A stretch of 64,000 bases of DNA from Buxus sempervirens. Lineage: Eukaryota > Streptophyta > Magnoliopsida > Buxales > Buxaceae. Positions 46,103-58,951 of this stretch are shown here, piece after piece. The stretch is taken from assembly GCA_947561395.2 (NCBI GenBank), contig OX387182.1, positions 40,169,949 through 40,233,948 on the forward strand, read 5' to 3'. The position numbers and the translations under genes were made by a program. Positions within the stretch are counted from its first letter, which is position 1. Each line of letters starts with the position of its first letter. The notes beneath the pieces were generated by a model. That model had not been told where the DNA came from, searched no databases, and saw only the letters and a list, made by a program, of their open reading frames with translations.

Positions 46103-47206
46103 TGTAACGCCCCGAACCCGGGTCAGTGCAAACCGGCACCCAACCCGAACCCGGTTCGTTACTGTAACATCCCAAGTCTAGTTCAACAACCAAATCTGAG
46201 GTGTTACCACGAAGCTGGGGTCAGATACAAACTAAGATTCGCAATAATTTTAAAACTAATTAATTTCATCAGAGTTCTGGTGGAAAATAAAACAATTCTT
46301 TATTGAATTTAATCAATTCAATTTACAATAACATTTGTCTAATCAAAATGTGACATTAATACCAATTACAATTCTACCCATCAAATTAAAACCCCATCTT
46401 CGCGATCTCTCCAAGCAACTTGAAAAATAGGGAAAAATGGAGTGAGATTTACATCTCAGCAAGTAGCAGGTGCATGCAATTAGAAACAGTCTAATGTAAG
46501 CAAATAGTCATGAGGTATGCGATTAATCCACGATTAAGCGATGAACTCAAGTTATCGATGGCAATTCCAAATAAATCGATAAAACAGATAATCATGCATA
46601 AATATCAACAATTAGATGTTATCGAGGTAAAACCGACGAATGCGATAAAATACGTGCCATTGCAGGACTCACAAAGATGATAAGTATTTGAGGTGACACT
46701 CGACTAAATGCTATACCACCATGCGGCTTAGGGGCAATGCTACTTAATGATACTCAAGCCCCTTGAAGATCAGCTTAGACAAGAGCCGTAGTCACCGACT
46801 TATTGCGCACGAACCCAACAGAGTTAGCATGTACCACTAGCATGCAGCACCAGAATCAATACATGGAGGTGACCCTCCAGACATAGGACCTTCCAGAGCA
46901 AACTAACTTGCAAAGAAAGAGCGCTCGCACATAGGAGTAACTCAACCCAAACAAAATACCACTTCGCTAACCAACCAAAACTATGGATTCATATACAGAT
47001 AAGCCCACTGACACAAACCATGATAAAACCACATACGGGAGGACACACTACTATAGGAGGCATACACACTTTTACCCGTAAAGGATTACACATCTCTACA
47101 CAGAGGATTACCCATCTCTGCCATAAAAGCTAGTATCAACTCAACCACAGAAGCCGTATCACCCAACCGTAAAAGAAAAGCTAATAACATCATACCACAT
47201 ACCAAT

Positions 47207-49481
47207 TGTAGACACCCCAAATTGCACAAACAATCATCAAAAATCATTATCTCCTGGAAAGCCAGCACAGAATTTGAAGAAAATAAACTTTTACCTGTAT
47301 CCGGATACTCAATCCGGATACAAGTACCCTTTCCCGTATCCGGATACTCATACCGGATACATGTGAGCCTTAGTGTATCCGGTACCATGTACCGGATACC
47401 TTAAGGCCCTTTGTTATCCGGTCTGACATACCGGATACCTTAAGTTTGCTCAAAATTAGGGTTTTCCGAGAGCTTTTCACTTTTACCATCATGTCCCTCA
47501 TTAAATGAGGGGAAATCTCGGAAATAACCTTAGGGTTTAGGTTGGAGGGGTTCTAGACATTAAGTTGTGTCTACCAATGACCTTGGCCCTTGCCTATAAA
47601 TAGGAGCCTCCTCCTTGAGCAAAGGGCACACAACTCTTGTTTTGAATTCTCGCAAAGAAGAACTCCAAGAGAAGAAGAAAACCGCTGTGGAATCGCCTCC
47701 AGCACTCAGGTAAGCCTCAACTTTTCTTTTTATTTTCTGTCTTTACATTCCTAGATCTAGATCTCTTCTTCTACCTTTCTGTAGTGTAAAGCCTTGTTTG
47801 TATGTGTGGAAATCCTTCCCTGGCTCAAAGTATCTCAAGACTCCCCTAGCCGTAAAACGTGAAGGCGGATCTAGGAGAAACGAGACTAGGGATTGACCCT
47901 AGTGTTAGAACCCATGTAGCGTAAGGCTTTTTGATTGATTGTAAACCGTTCCATATTCAAAGTACCCTTGATTATCTTAAAGAGAACAGAGGGAAACGAT
48001 AATGGAACGGAACCCTAGGCTATGCTAGAACCTATTTTATTGAATCTATATGCATGTGTATGGATCTTGCTAGGTTTTTTTCACTTTTGCACACATATCA
48101 CTATTTTGGCGGGGTAGGCTCATATTTGGGGTTTATTGCATTTATTGTGATAAATCTCAAATAAATGGCCTCAATCAATTCTGGAATGCCTTTCGGATGA
48201 TTTTAAAGTATTTGTGTTCATCTTGCACGAATTTCATTTTTTATCAATTTTCGGATTTGGTTTTTACTCAAAAATGGCTTAGCTTGACAGCACCTGTACC
48301 CTTACTTCGGACGTCCGTAACTTCATCATCCGGATGAATTTTGGGGCGATTCCAGAACCATGGGAAAGGTGAGGCTGTCTAGTTTATGTCCACCAAATTT
48401 CATGAATTTCTATCTAGCCGATTTTTGACACCTCTCTGTCGAAGTTGAGTGGACAGTTCAGGTCCAAGTACGGAACTTGTCACTTCGACGGACCGCCATG
48501 TGTTCGTTTTAAGTCCGATTCGAGTGATTTTTATTTCTGAGTACTCCTTTTTGAGTCTATTTTCAAATCCAGTTGGTTTCATAATTTTTGGACTCCATTT
48601 GAATTATTGGTAGCCGATTTACTCAGAACTGCTCATTTGCATTTTTCTGGGTAAATCTGTGATCTTCGGGGCCTGTTCGGGAGACCACCCAAGGCACATC
48701 CGAAGGGATTTTTGTATGAGGCTAGTTTCTCTGGAAAGATGGCCATACAGACTTCAATCACACCAAATTTCGTGGATTTTTATTTCGTGGATTTTTCTAG
48801 ACAATTTTCCAAAGTTGCCCACTTACCACTTTTAAAAATCCCCAACAACAACTTCAAAGGAGCATAACTCCTAGATTTTTCATCGGAATGAAGTGAAATT
48901 TTGCATGAGACTCTTGTTTACCCTAATCTTTCAAATGGATTTGGTTTGGGTCAATTTAGAATTAGATTTGAATGATTTCAAGGCAAATGGTATACATTTT
49001 ACCAAATTTTCCGAATTTGATTTAACTTGGTTTTGAGCAATTTGTGCTTTGATTTCCATCTTTTGAGATATTCCAGAAATGATATTGACATAAGAGAGGA
49101 TCTAAAATCCATTTAGATCTTCATGTGAAAACATCATACATTAATCCTTTTTCAAGGTTTTCTATGATTTTTAGCAAGCTTTCTTACTTTATTTTTTGCA
49201 TGAACATACACTTGGCAACCACTTCGTGTGGATGAATGGGGGTGCCTAACACCTTCCCCCGTTCATAATCTAATCCCCTTACCCATCTCTGGATTTGATT
49301 TTCAAGTAGGGTTATTTTTATCCTAGAATTTGTCTTTTGGCTATTTTTGCATATTTTGAACTCTTTGGTGTCCATTCTCACCCCAAAATCATGAATGGTG
49401 GCGACTCTCCCACTTTTTTGCGTTGAGCCCGTGTGCTGACGGAGGGACGATCACTCCGGTGATTTTTTCCCATGTCTCACA
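47207..49481 (+). mobile_element. Tat-type solo LTR, TSD CCAAT
   Basis: Starts TGTAGACACCCCAAATTGCA, ends CCCATGTCTCACA (2,275 bp); CCAAT at 47202-47206 and 49482-49486. TATAAATA is at 47595-47602, donor CTCAG|GTAAGCC at 47709/47710, the block AGCCGTAAAACGTGAAGG near 47850 and GGTGGCGACTCTCC near 49397. The hairpin cassette is at 47297-47438. It is clearly related to the 5' LTR at 54351 along its length. Confidence 0.92.
47297..47438 (+). repeat. Four tandem 25-nt hairpins, 39-bp period
   Basis: Palindromes start at 47297, 47336, 47375 and 47414, exactly 39 bp apart. Arms are GTATCCGG/CCGGATAC (first arm of unit four begins TTATCCGG). Spacers of 14 nt are not conserved. Position in the LTR (offset about 90) matches the cassette at 54453 (offset about 102), whose arms are GTATCCGAC/GTCGGATAC. 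Confidence 0.9.
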
Positions 49482-51338
49482 CCAATCCATACCCAAATAT
49501 TCAATTCCAAGAGAAAACCATGATTCAATCCTTAAAAATCCAAATAAAGCCTTTTTCGGAATAACATATGCAATTCCCCAATTATATTCAAAATAAAACT
49601 CATGTATCATAATTTCGATAAAAATCAGAGTTTATGCAATTCCAGAAACCAATATTCATATTTAAAGTACAATCCAAAAGTAATTCAAGTCTTGCTTAGA
49701 GTTTTCCTTATTAATCCCTTTATTAGAATCCAATTTCCCATCATAATACTTAAGATAATTTCTATTTAAGTTTTCTGTATTTTTATTCTCCAGCATATCT
49801 TCCAAACCTAAAATAAAGTTTAGGAGATGTTTTTACTCTATAAATTCCAGTAGTATTATTCCTATCAATATCCCATACCATTTAGACCATTTTCATGCAC
49901 AAACCTTACATTATAACCTTCAATTAATTAGTTAATTTTTCCAATTTAATTTTATAAATTTTTATACTTTAATTAGGTCTTTATAAAGTTGGTATAATGA
50001 TTATCATACTAGAAAAATTACTAGGTATTTAATCGTATTATCAAAATCCCAAAATTCTAAATTTTCTAAAGAAAGCGCCTACCTCTGCAGGCTAGGCGGT
50101 CCTGGACGCTCCTAGGCACTTGTGCAAATTTTCAACAGTAATTTCTAGATTTACAAATTTCGGATTTTTAAGCTTTTGCTATATGTTTCTTTGGTCTAAA
50201 TTAATCTACTAACATTCTAAAACATCCCTAAAGCCCTCTAGATTAATTCTTATCAATTAAATACTATCCTACGATTACTTGCATGATCAAAACAAGTTTT
50301 CTTCTTTACTTTAACAAATCCTTCAATAATACCAATCACTAAAATATAAACACTTTGATTCCATGTAAATACAGTTCCGACTAATCCATTCAAACCATAT
50401 TAAATCACAGAAAACGAAATCATGCAGTTCCTCCAGTTTTCAAGGGTTACTACTTGCCTTATACGCTAAAAATCCATCTTCCATTGAAGTTTCTAATTCT
50501 GGACCCAACTTCTGCTCTCAAACGCACTAACCTAGAGTTCTTCAATTCACATCTTCACCGTTCACATTGTAGTTCCATCAGTGAAGATCAAAACCTCCAA
50601 ATTTGAAGTTGATCCACCGTACGGATGTTTCCCGATCGCGATTTGATGGAGATTGGTCGGATAACTCCATTAACAGCCTTCTTCCTTTCTCTCCCTCTTT
50701 TCTCTCATTATAAAACCAACGAAAATTCTCTTTTGTCTCATCTTACTCTCTTATTTATACTTGGCTTTAGAAGTCCTAAACCAACCCTAATAGGTTCCTT
50801 TAATTTGGGCTAACCCAACCAAGGTTTAATTAAAGTCTAACTCCTTCTAATTAATTCCTACTTTTTCTCCACCTTCTATTTTTCAACTTAAACATTATTA
50901 ATCGAATCTCCTATTATCTAAACACTCCTTACAACCTAATTTCGTGCATAATAATTACTTAAACTATAAATATCATCTAAAACCTTATTATGTTACTTTT
51001 TCTCCAAATTAAGACTTGAAATCTCCTAATTACCCTTTTTCCTCATTTCGGCTTTTATTAATTCCTTTTAATTCCTAACCTGTCTAAATAAATTACTTTC
51101 TTCTATTTCTAGTCCTAGTTATTATTTAATGATCTATTTATTAATTACCCTTTTCTGAAAATTACCAAAATACACTTTTAGGCTAATTTCCTTAAAATTC
51201 TTTCTTTATTTACAATTTATGACTTATTTGATTATTTATCTTTTAAATCTTCACTTTTTATTTTAACTACGACTTAAACTCATATTTTCTTTTATTTATT
51301 ATTTATTTATTTATTATGTGAAAATTCGGGGTTTTACA

Positions 51339-52229
51339 TTGTTAGTGCTATATATGGATGAAGCACTTTGGTCAAAAAGAAATGTGAAGTATAAATTTTT
51401 AGGTGACTTCATAAGCATTTTAAAGTGCACTTTGAAATTGTTTTATGATTGAAAACTACCATAAAGTAAACATGGTGGCGGAAATGATTGTTGCCTTCTT
51501 TCTTTTGAGGGTGGGGGTGTGTGTAGGTCATTTTCAAAAGTAGAATCATTATGGTTTTGTTTTATTGGGTGTGGGTGTCCTTTTGCAATGGTTCTGGCAA
51601 CAAGAAATCAGCGGGCCACAGAGGATCCGATGGCCGTGAGCTTGTGAGGAAGAAGGCTACATTTTGTGTGCAGCGTTTATGTCAAATGGAGGAAGCGAAT
51701 GTTGGAAAGATTCGGATGAGGCAAATGATGAGGCCGATGAAGATGATTTGCATTTGGTTGGTCTTAGAAGGACTAATCATTATCGTCAACCAGTCATTCC
51801 TTCGCCTCCTTGGTTGATCGTGTTGTTCACTCGACACCCTTTTTTGGCATCCTTTTCAGGTAACCACTGCATATAGAGACTTGACCCCTTCTTTTGTTCA
51901 TGTTCATTGTTTGGTTCATGGCTATCTTGTTCAAGTCTTGTGGTTTCATTTTGTTGTCATTCAAGGTGCTTGACATCGGGTTTCATTGTGTCTTTGCCAA
52001 ATTCTGTTTGAAGTTGCTCCTTGATCAGGTTTATGTTAGTGATCCAATGACATCCATCCTTCTTGTTGCCTTGAAAATGGTTCCCAAGTTATTGGGTTTA
52101 TCAATCCGCATCTCTACAAACCCTTCAGGCACCATTGATGGAGTTCCATCGGCATCTATGGTTTTGGCCATTGTTACCTTGGTTTTATTTTGTTCTTGTA
52201 GAACCTTGGTGATTGCTAGATCAACACAA
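51339..52229. other. Segment without a supported gene
   Basis: Open frames on the plus strand (51551-51876, 51894-52247) have no recognised content. A minus-strand frame from 52171 (MAKTIDADGTPSMVPEGF) runs only about 47 codons. The segment could be unique host DNA or a decayed internal part of the reverse Tat-type element at its right. Confidence 0.3.
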
Positions 52230-54350
52230 ATATTACATGGGACTTAGAATGAAAATAGGAGTCGCCACCATCCAAGGGGTCTTGGTGTGGATGGTCACCA
52301 AAGTGTGCAAAAATTGTCAAAAATAAGTCAACATAGGCCAAATTTATGATCTACACTAGATTTAGGGTAAAGAGTTAGGTTATGAGTGGAAGAAGGTGTT
52401 AGGTACCCTTACTCATCCACTTGAAGTCGTTGTCATAGGTTTCATCAAATCACACATTGCTTGCATTCATACATCATTCAAAAATAACAAAATAATACAC
52501 AAAAAAGTGTGATTCTCATTGAGGATCATCCAATTAATTTGGATGCTCCCTATGGATTTATCACTATCAGGACCCTCTGATTAAATGAAAAATCAAGGGA
52601 AACTTTAAGAGGAATAGATTTCAATTGGTTGAAAATAAGATCAAATACCAAACACTGTTAGAGTAGTACTCATTCAGTCAACTATAAATCATTTAAATGA
52701 AATCCAAAAATTATGAAATTAGTGCCATTAGAAAGCTGATTTGACAAACAAAACACTGGGAAAAATTCATTCAAAACAAATCCAAATTACGATTGCTATG
52801 CTTGATTGAAGTTACCATTCAACTATGGTGACAGTGATGACCAACATATTTTCTCAAGTCTATTCGTGCAAATATACTCCATAAAAATTCATGAAAATTG
52901 GCGTGAATGAAGTAGGATGTGCCCTCTTTTGAATGGAATAGGGTTCATTCATTAATTCGTTCCTATAAGCTTTGTTTGCATTCATGAATACCTCAAAATC
53001 ATCATAGATTAACCCTATAAATGGCTGCTAAGCAGCACAAGATCAATCAAACACATAGAACTCAATAGTAATCTAAAAATTATGAAACCAATTTGTTTTG
53101 AATGACTTATAAACAAGAATCACTCAAATCGAATTTCAAATGAGCTCTCGATGCTTAGTTAAAATGATAGGTTCTGCAATTGGAATGTTGCAAACCTGTC
53201 AAACTTCAACTAAATGTAAAGGATAAATGGCTTAGAGAAAAATCTTTAAAATTAACAAGATTAAACTAGAGGAATTATCCTTTCACATGAAATTGGAATC
53301 ACTGAAAAATTCATCCGGAGGATGATGTTATGAGTAAAACAAATTGATGCACAGATACAGTCTAGATTTGGGAATATTGGGTGAAAATAACCAAACAAAC
53401 ATTACTTGAGCACAAAGCTCTCTAAGTCAAATCCAAACTTCGTAGGATGAAATTAAAACATTCCAAAAATATTTAGGGCAGAATTTAGCTTAGGTCTCTC
53501 ATATATTGGAGAGAGAGAGAGAGCAAAATATAACCTAAATTCACTATGAATTCTTAAGATCTATGGAGATCTAGTCATAAGGCCTTCTCCAAGAGATCAA
53601 ATCTTCCTAAAATGCTTATCAAAAGACATGAGATGTTGCCTTAAGGCCAAATCCTTAGATCTACTATATTGACTATTATAGATCTAAGGATTCATGCATA
53701 AAATTGAAGAAAAGCACAAGTGATTGTGCATAGTAAATCTTGAATATAGAGGACTTTCATATCAAAGGCCATGAGTTGGCCTAGGTCCAAAAAATTCCTT
53801 TCAAATTGAAGAGAGAAATCATACTCAAATAGCAACCGCAAGCCAAACAAAAGGAATAGATCAAAATTAAAGCAATGAAGGTTCTAATTTCTAGGATCCA
53901 TTCCATAGACCTTTTTCCCTAACATTCTCTTCAAGTTTTACGGCTAGAGAAAGGTTTTAGGTACTTCGATCTAAGTTTGGGGGTACATACACACTGAGGC
54001 TCTATCCTAGAGAAAGTTAGAAGATGAGAGATTGCTCAAAATTAAAGAAGAAGTGTTGAAAATTAAAGATAAAAAGTCCCTTGTGAGCTTGAATGCCTTT
54101 GATAAGTGTGAGAGCGAAATTGGGAAGAGTTTCTCCTTCTCCAACAAGAGACTTCAATCAGAAAATTTACAACTCTTTGTATGAAGGAGGACCCCTCTAT
54201 TTTTAGGCAAAAGGAGGGGCAAGTGATTTCCAAGGGTATGAACCAAAAATCTCTCCAGATCCTTCCAATTGAGGTTCAAAGCATGCTTAGGAAGGAATTA
54301 GAGGGATTTTCTAGGGTAGATTTGCCAAGCCAAGGCCTTCAAAAAGAGGT
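52230..54350 (-). mobile_element. Reverse Tat-type LTR remnant
   Basis: In reverse it shows Tat LTR features: GGTGGCGACTCC (near 52260), AGCCGTAAAACTTGAAG (near 53945), and a TATA-like GCCTAAAAATAG (near 54205). The LTR start (TGTAGACACC) is missing because the forward Tat element inserted at 54351; the missing ~150-250 bp should lie beyond that element, outside the window. The outer end near 52230 is decayed (TATTACATGGG for TGTGAGACATGG). Confidence 0.6.
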
Positions 54351-54452
54351 TGTAGACACCCCAAATTGCATAGTAAAAATGATGAATAATTGGCAAAAAT
54401 CATTCTTTCCTTTGAAACCAGCACAAAATTTGAGAAATAAGCATTTTTTCTT

Positions 54453-54594
54453 GTATCCGACAACTCAGGTCGGATACAAGCATATCCTTTCATATCCCAC
54501 AGAAGTTGTCGGATATAAGCAGGCATTAATGTATCCGACGACATATGTCGGATACATATATGTGCTCGTGTATCCGACTTGATATGTCGGATAC
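54453..54594 (+). repeat. Four tandem 25-nt hairpins, 39-bp period
   Basis: Palindromes start at 54453, 54492, 54531 and 54570. Arms are GTATCCGAC/GTCGGATAC, with unit two altered to ATATCCCAC/GTCGGATAT, which keeps the outermost pairs. The cassette lies about 165 bp upstream of the TATA box. Confidence 0.92.
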
Positions 54595-54760
54595 AAGATT
54601 TTTGCTCAAAATTAGGGTTTTCCAAGAGTTTTCACTTTTTACCATCATATCCTTCATTAAAGGAGTGGAAATCTCGGAAATAGCCTTAGGGTTAAGATTG
54701 GTGGGCTCTAGACATCATTTTGTATCTAGCATCATGCAAACCCTAACCCTAGCCTTTGCC

Positions 54761-54768
54761 TATAAATA
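54761..54768 (+). promoter_or_regulatory. TATA box of the Tat/Ogre-like 5' LTR
   Basis: TATAAATA preceded by GCCTTTGCC; the same TATAAATAG in the same context is present in the solo LTRs at 47595 and 34498. A donor (CAG|GTAAGC) follows about 100 bp later in all three. Confidence 0.75.
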
Positions 54769-56742
54769 GAAGGCTTCTCCTTAAGCAAATGGCCAATAAG
54801 TTGGAGATTGAAGAGCTTCGAGTGAAGAAGGGAACCGCTGCCGCATTGCTTCCAGACACCCAGGTAAGCCTAAACCCCTCTTTATTTTTCTGTCTTTACA
54901 TTCTAGAGTTAGTTCTTTTCTTCTACCCTTCTGTAGAATAAGGCCTACTCTATGTGTATGTAAACCCTTCCTCTACTCAAAGTACCTCAAGTCTCCCCCT
55001 AGCCGTAAAACGTGAAGGTGGGATCTTGGGGAAATGAGACTGAGGATTGATCCTTAGTGTTAGAACCTTGTTGAAAAGCCTTTTGAATCTATGAAAACCG
55101 TTTCATACGCAAAGTACCCCAAGATTATCTAGAAGAACCGTAAAACGGGGAGAGGGAACTAAGGGAAACGAGAATGGAACGGAACCCTAGGTCTTTTTAG
55201 AACCCAAATTTGATTGATATGAATGCCATATGTGGTTATGTTGTGATTAAAGAAATGATTTGTACACATGCACATATTGCACTTATTTTGTCGAATTTGG
55301 CTTGTATTTTGGACCTATTGCCGTCATTGTGGTAGATCTCAAATAAATAGCCCCAAGCAATTCTAGGATGTTCATTATCAATTTCAATCAAGTTTATTTC
55401 AAATCTAAAAGACCTCTAGGTCTAACCTCTCGGTTTTGGGCATTTTTTTTTCAACTTTAGGGTTTTTGGCATATTCTTTCCAATCGGAGGGAATGGTGAG
55501 CCAACCTTGTGCCCTATTTATTCCTAGAGGTTCATCAACTTTTTTTTAAATGATTTTGATTCATATTGCACGGATCACACACACCTTATCACTGTTTTGA
55601 GTTGATTTTCTTTAAAAAGGCTAAAACTGGACAGCAGCTGTACCCCAACTTCGGACACTCGTAACTTCATCGTCCGGATGAATTTTGGAGGGATTCCAAA
55701 TCCATGGGAAAGGTGAGGCTATCTAGTTTATGCCTGCAAAATTTCGTTAATTTTTATGAAGTAAATGTTTTACACCTCTCAGTCAAAATTGATAGGTCAG
55801 TTAAGGTATGATTGTAGAACTTGTCACTTCGACTAAGCGCCAGGTGTTCGTTTTAAGTCCGATTCAAGTGATTTTTGTTTCTATGTTTTCCATCGGAAGT
55901 CTAATTTCAAATCCAGTTGGTTTCATAATTTTTTAACTCCATTTGTTTCGTGGGTAACAGATTTACTCAGAACTGCTCAATAGCACTTTTCTGGGTTAAT
56001 CTGTGATCCTCGGGGCCTGTTCGAGAGGTCACCCATGCCAAATTTCATGGATTTATATGGAGCCAATGTTTCTAAATGAATTTCCAAAGTTGCCTGCTTG
56101 TTACTTTTACTGATTTCCAACAGCAACTTTCAAAGGAGCATAACTCCTAGGATTTTAACTGGATTTGATTGAAAATTTGCATGAGTCTTCTATTTATCAT
56201 AATCTTTCAAATGGATTTGGTTTGATCAAATTTAAATTAGATTTGAATGTTTTCAAGACAAATGGCTCTAGCTTTTACCGAATTTTCCGGATTTGTCTCA
56301 ATTTGGTTTTATTCAAGTTTTGCTTTGATTTCCATCTAATGGTGATATCCCAGAAGTTACAATGACATAAAAGAGGATCTGGAATTCATTCGGATCTTTC
56401 ATGTGAAAGTATCATACATTTGTTTAATCCTTTTTCAAGGTTTTTGATTATTTTAGCAAGCCTTCGTTATTTTGAATATGAACAACACTTGGCAACCATC
56501 GTGTGTGGGTGAGTGGGGGTGCCTAACACCTTCCCCCATTCATAATCTAATCCCCTTACCCATCTCTGGATTTGATTTTCAAGTAGAGTTATTTTTACTC
56601 TAGTATTTACCTTTTTGCTCTTTTTGATGATTTTTGGTGTCCATTCACGCCTTTAAAATTGGATGGTGGCGACTCTCCCATTTTCGCTGAGCCCGTGTGT
56701 TGACGGAGGGGAATCATCTCGGTGATTTTTCCATGTCTCACA

Positions 56743-56762
56743 ACAGGCGACTCTGCTAGGGA
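56743..56762 (+). other. Probable primer-binding site
   Basis: ACAGGCGACTCTGCTAGGGA directly follows the LTR end. GGCGACTCTGCTAGGGA is the kind of tRNA-complementary sequence found here in Tat/Ogre elements; the tRNA was not matched. Confidence 0.6.
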
Positions 56763-56999
56763 CTTGTGGATTTAAGCCATGTTTGGTGTTTTTTTCATGC
56801 TTTCTTCTTTATTTTTGAATGCTTGCTATTTTTTCCTACTTGTGCATATTGCATCTCAAATCTGATTTTGTATGAAAATTTTTTTTCACATGAATAAAAA
56901 AAAAACATGAATGTGTTGCTTGATTGTGTTTAGAAATTTTTTTAGGGAAAAGCATATCTTGTAATATGACTTTGCGGTATTTTGTGATAGCATGTGTTA

Positions 57000-57780
57000 T
57001 TTCGGGTTTCCATACCATGATCTGAACATAAAGAATTTTTTCTGGAAATTTAGTGTAAATTTTGGGTATTCAAGCATGTTTCCCATGAACATTGCTTTCT
57101 TGTGCTTAATATTTTTTTATGCCATGCCTTTGATTTGGGGGTATAGGATGACATGATCTAAACATGAAAACAATGAGCAAAAAAATCTGTAAATTCAGTA
57201 GCCATTTTGGGGGTTTTCAAGCATGTTTTCCTCAACAAAACGCCTCTTGTACAATACATTTAGGCACTGTATTTTTAGGCTTTAATTTGGGCATAAAACA
57301 ATGTAACTTGAGCACAAAATGAATAATACAAAACCTAGAAATTTAGCGTAGTTTTGGGGAATTGTGAAGCATGTTTTACCTAATCAAAACCCTTCTTGTA
57401 TCATGACAAGTAGTTGCTGGGTTTTTAGGCCTTAATTTGGGATATAAATAATGCACTTTGAGTATGAAAATGAGAACCATAAAACCCAGAATTCAACGAA
57501 AATTTTGAGGAGTTTTCAAGCATGTTTTCCCCGGTTAAAAGCTTCTTGTACAATGCCTAGTTGCTGTATTTTTTAGGCTTGCATTTGGGCATGAATAATG
57601 CACTTTGAGCATGAGGAAAAAAGAGCATGAAATTTGGAAATTTAGGTAAGGCTTTTGGGGTTTTAAGCATGCTTTCCATGTTTTAATTGTTGTTTGTACA
57701 ATGTGATAGCATGTTTTGGGTGCCACTTTTGTGTATATGATGGTCATAAGCATGTTTGGGTGTTTATTATCTTGTGCTTA
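57000..57780 (+). repeat. Degenerate ~148-bp tandem repeats in the leader
   Basis: The anchor (T/C/G)AAGCATG(T/C)T occurs at 57071, 57218, 57366, 57517 and 57664, spaced 147, 148, 151 and 147 bp. Shared wording includes CTTGTACAAT, TTTTTAGGC and GCATTTGGGC(A)T. Units have diverged considerably. No coding capacity. Confidence 0.8.
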
Positions 57781-58518
57781 TGTTTTCAATTCCAATATGA
57801 TTGTCATATTTGCCTTGGCTTGAAATTGTATGCATGGCTGCGAAAAAAGTGGCAAGGGGTTGGGACATTGTGAATGCACCTTTAATTTTAAATGCACTTG
57901 AGCACTTTAAACTTTTTGCACAGCCTACCCATTACCTATAGGAAGTTGAACCCGAATGTGTGTAGCTTGGCGCAACGAGGTCGATACTTCGGAAAGCGAA
58001 AGTGAAAACATTCACCTTAGAATTTGAGTCAATGATGTGATGACAATGGGATTTGTGATTCGATTCCGGGCATCACTAGACTTGAGTTCTAAGTTGCCAA
58101 TTAAGCCAAAACCCAAAAACCATATGCTTGAAGGTGGAGAAACACGTTTTCAGCTAAAGTACACAATTGCGTTTGGGGAATTAGGTGTAAATGTGGGAAG
58201 GCCGTTTGCATGTTTCACAGGACAAGGTATAATATGAATACCATATTGAAGGTAACACAAGGTGGCAAGGTAAAACCATGTTTCTTTAATGTCATGTAAA
58301 TTAAAAGCTATGGTGTCCATATGCTTGGGATGAAATTTTTCCCAAAAATGTCTATAGCCTAAGGTTGGTGTAACCTATAGGATGAGTTTCCAACTCAATT
58401 TAAAAGTCATCCTACCCAAAGTCCTTGTAGGAGGCAACCAAGTGTACAAGATTCATGAATTGGGAATGAAAATAACATGATCTAGTGAAAAAATGAGTCA
58501 AAAAGGGCCATTTCGGCA

Positions 58519-58660
58519 TTAATCGACAACTCAGGTCGGTTAAACATCATTCTATTCTTATCCGACATAAATCATCGGCAAAAAGGATATATGCATGTAT
58601 CTGATCATTTATATCGGATACAATAAGACATAGCCTTAGCCGACAGGTTATGTCGGATAC
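58519..58660 (+). repeat. Second four-hairpin cassette in the leader, 39-bp period
   Basis: Units start at 58519, 58558, 58597 and 58636. Unit one has arms TTAATCGAC/GTCGGTTAA and keeps the loop AACTCAG of the first LTR hairpin (54453), but both outer arm ends have changed together from GTATCC/GGATAC. Unit four ends GTCGGATAC. It is a diverged copy of the LTR cassette with period and number preserved. Confidence 0.85.
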
Positions 58661-58951
58661 ATTCAAAAGATGTACAAATTGGTTTTTCATCCCAAATTTT
58701 AAGAATAAAATACCTAAAACACTGTGGATAATTCTTAGGCACCCCAAAGAGAATATAAAATGTTTCAAAAAATAAAAAAATAAACAAAAATCTTTTAGGA
58801 TTTAACCTAATTTTGAAACTCAAATCTACCCTTTTCACAAGCTTATGGAAGATACATAAAAAGGGAACCAAGGTGTCATATTTCTTGATACCAACTTACC
58901 TCAAACATGTTTCAATCAAACTTTTGAACTTGAAAACTGAGAAAATTCAGC

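Larger units (their letters stand above)
46103..51338 (-). mobile_element. Family-B solo LTR (reverse), TSD TTGTT, with nested Tat LTR
   Basis: Plus-strand limits TGTAACGCCCCGAACC and CGGGGTTTTACA; TTGTT at 46098-46102 and 51339-51343. Without the nested Tat-type LTR (47207-49481 plus 5 bp) it is about 2.96 kb. In reverse it has G+C-rich GGCGC words (50125-50070) and a GAGAT/ATCTC hairpin near 46455. The terminal-exon region (near 46430) keeps an acceptor-like CAAG but has lost the EDYYYP ending. Confidence 0.9.
54351..56742 (+). repeat. 5' LTR of the Tat/Ogre-like element
   Basis: Starts TGTAGACACCCC, ends CCATGTCTCACA (2,392 bp). Promoter TATAAATA is at 54761-54768, a leader donor CCCAG|GTAAGCC at 54863/54864 is shared with the other Tat-type LTRs, and GGTGGCGACTCTCC near 56664 lies about 75 bp before the end. 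Related along its length to the solo LTR 47207-49481. Confidence 0.9.

Noticed and set aside
57000-57780. Nucleosome-length (147-148 bp) repeats as a centromere satellite
   Set aside because: Only five diverged units inside a retrotransposon leader; period match may be chance.
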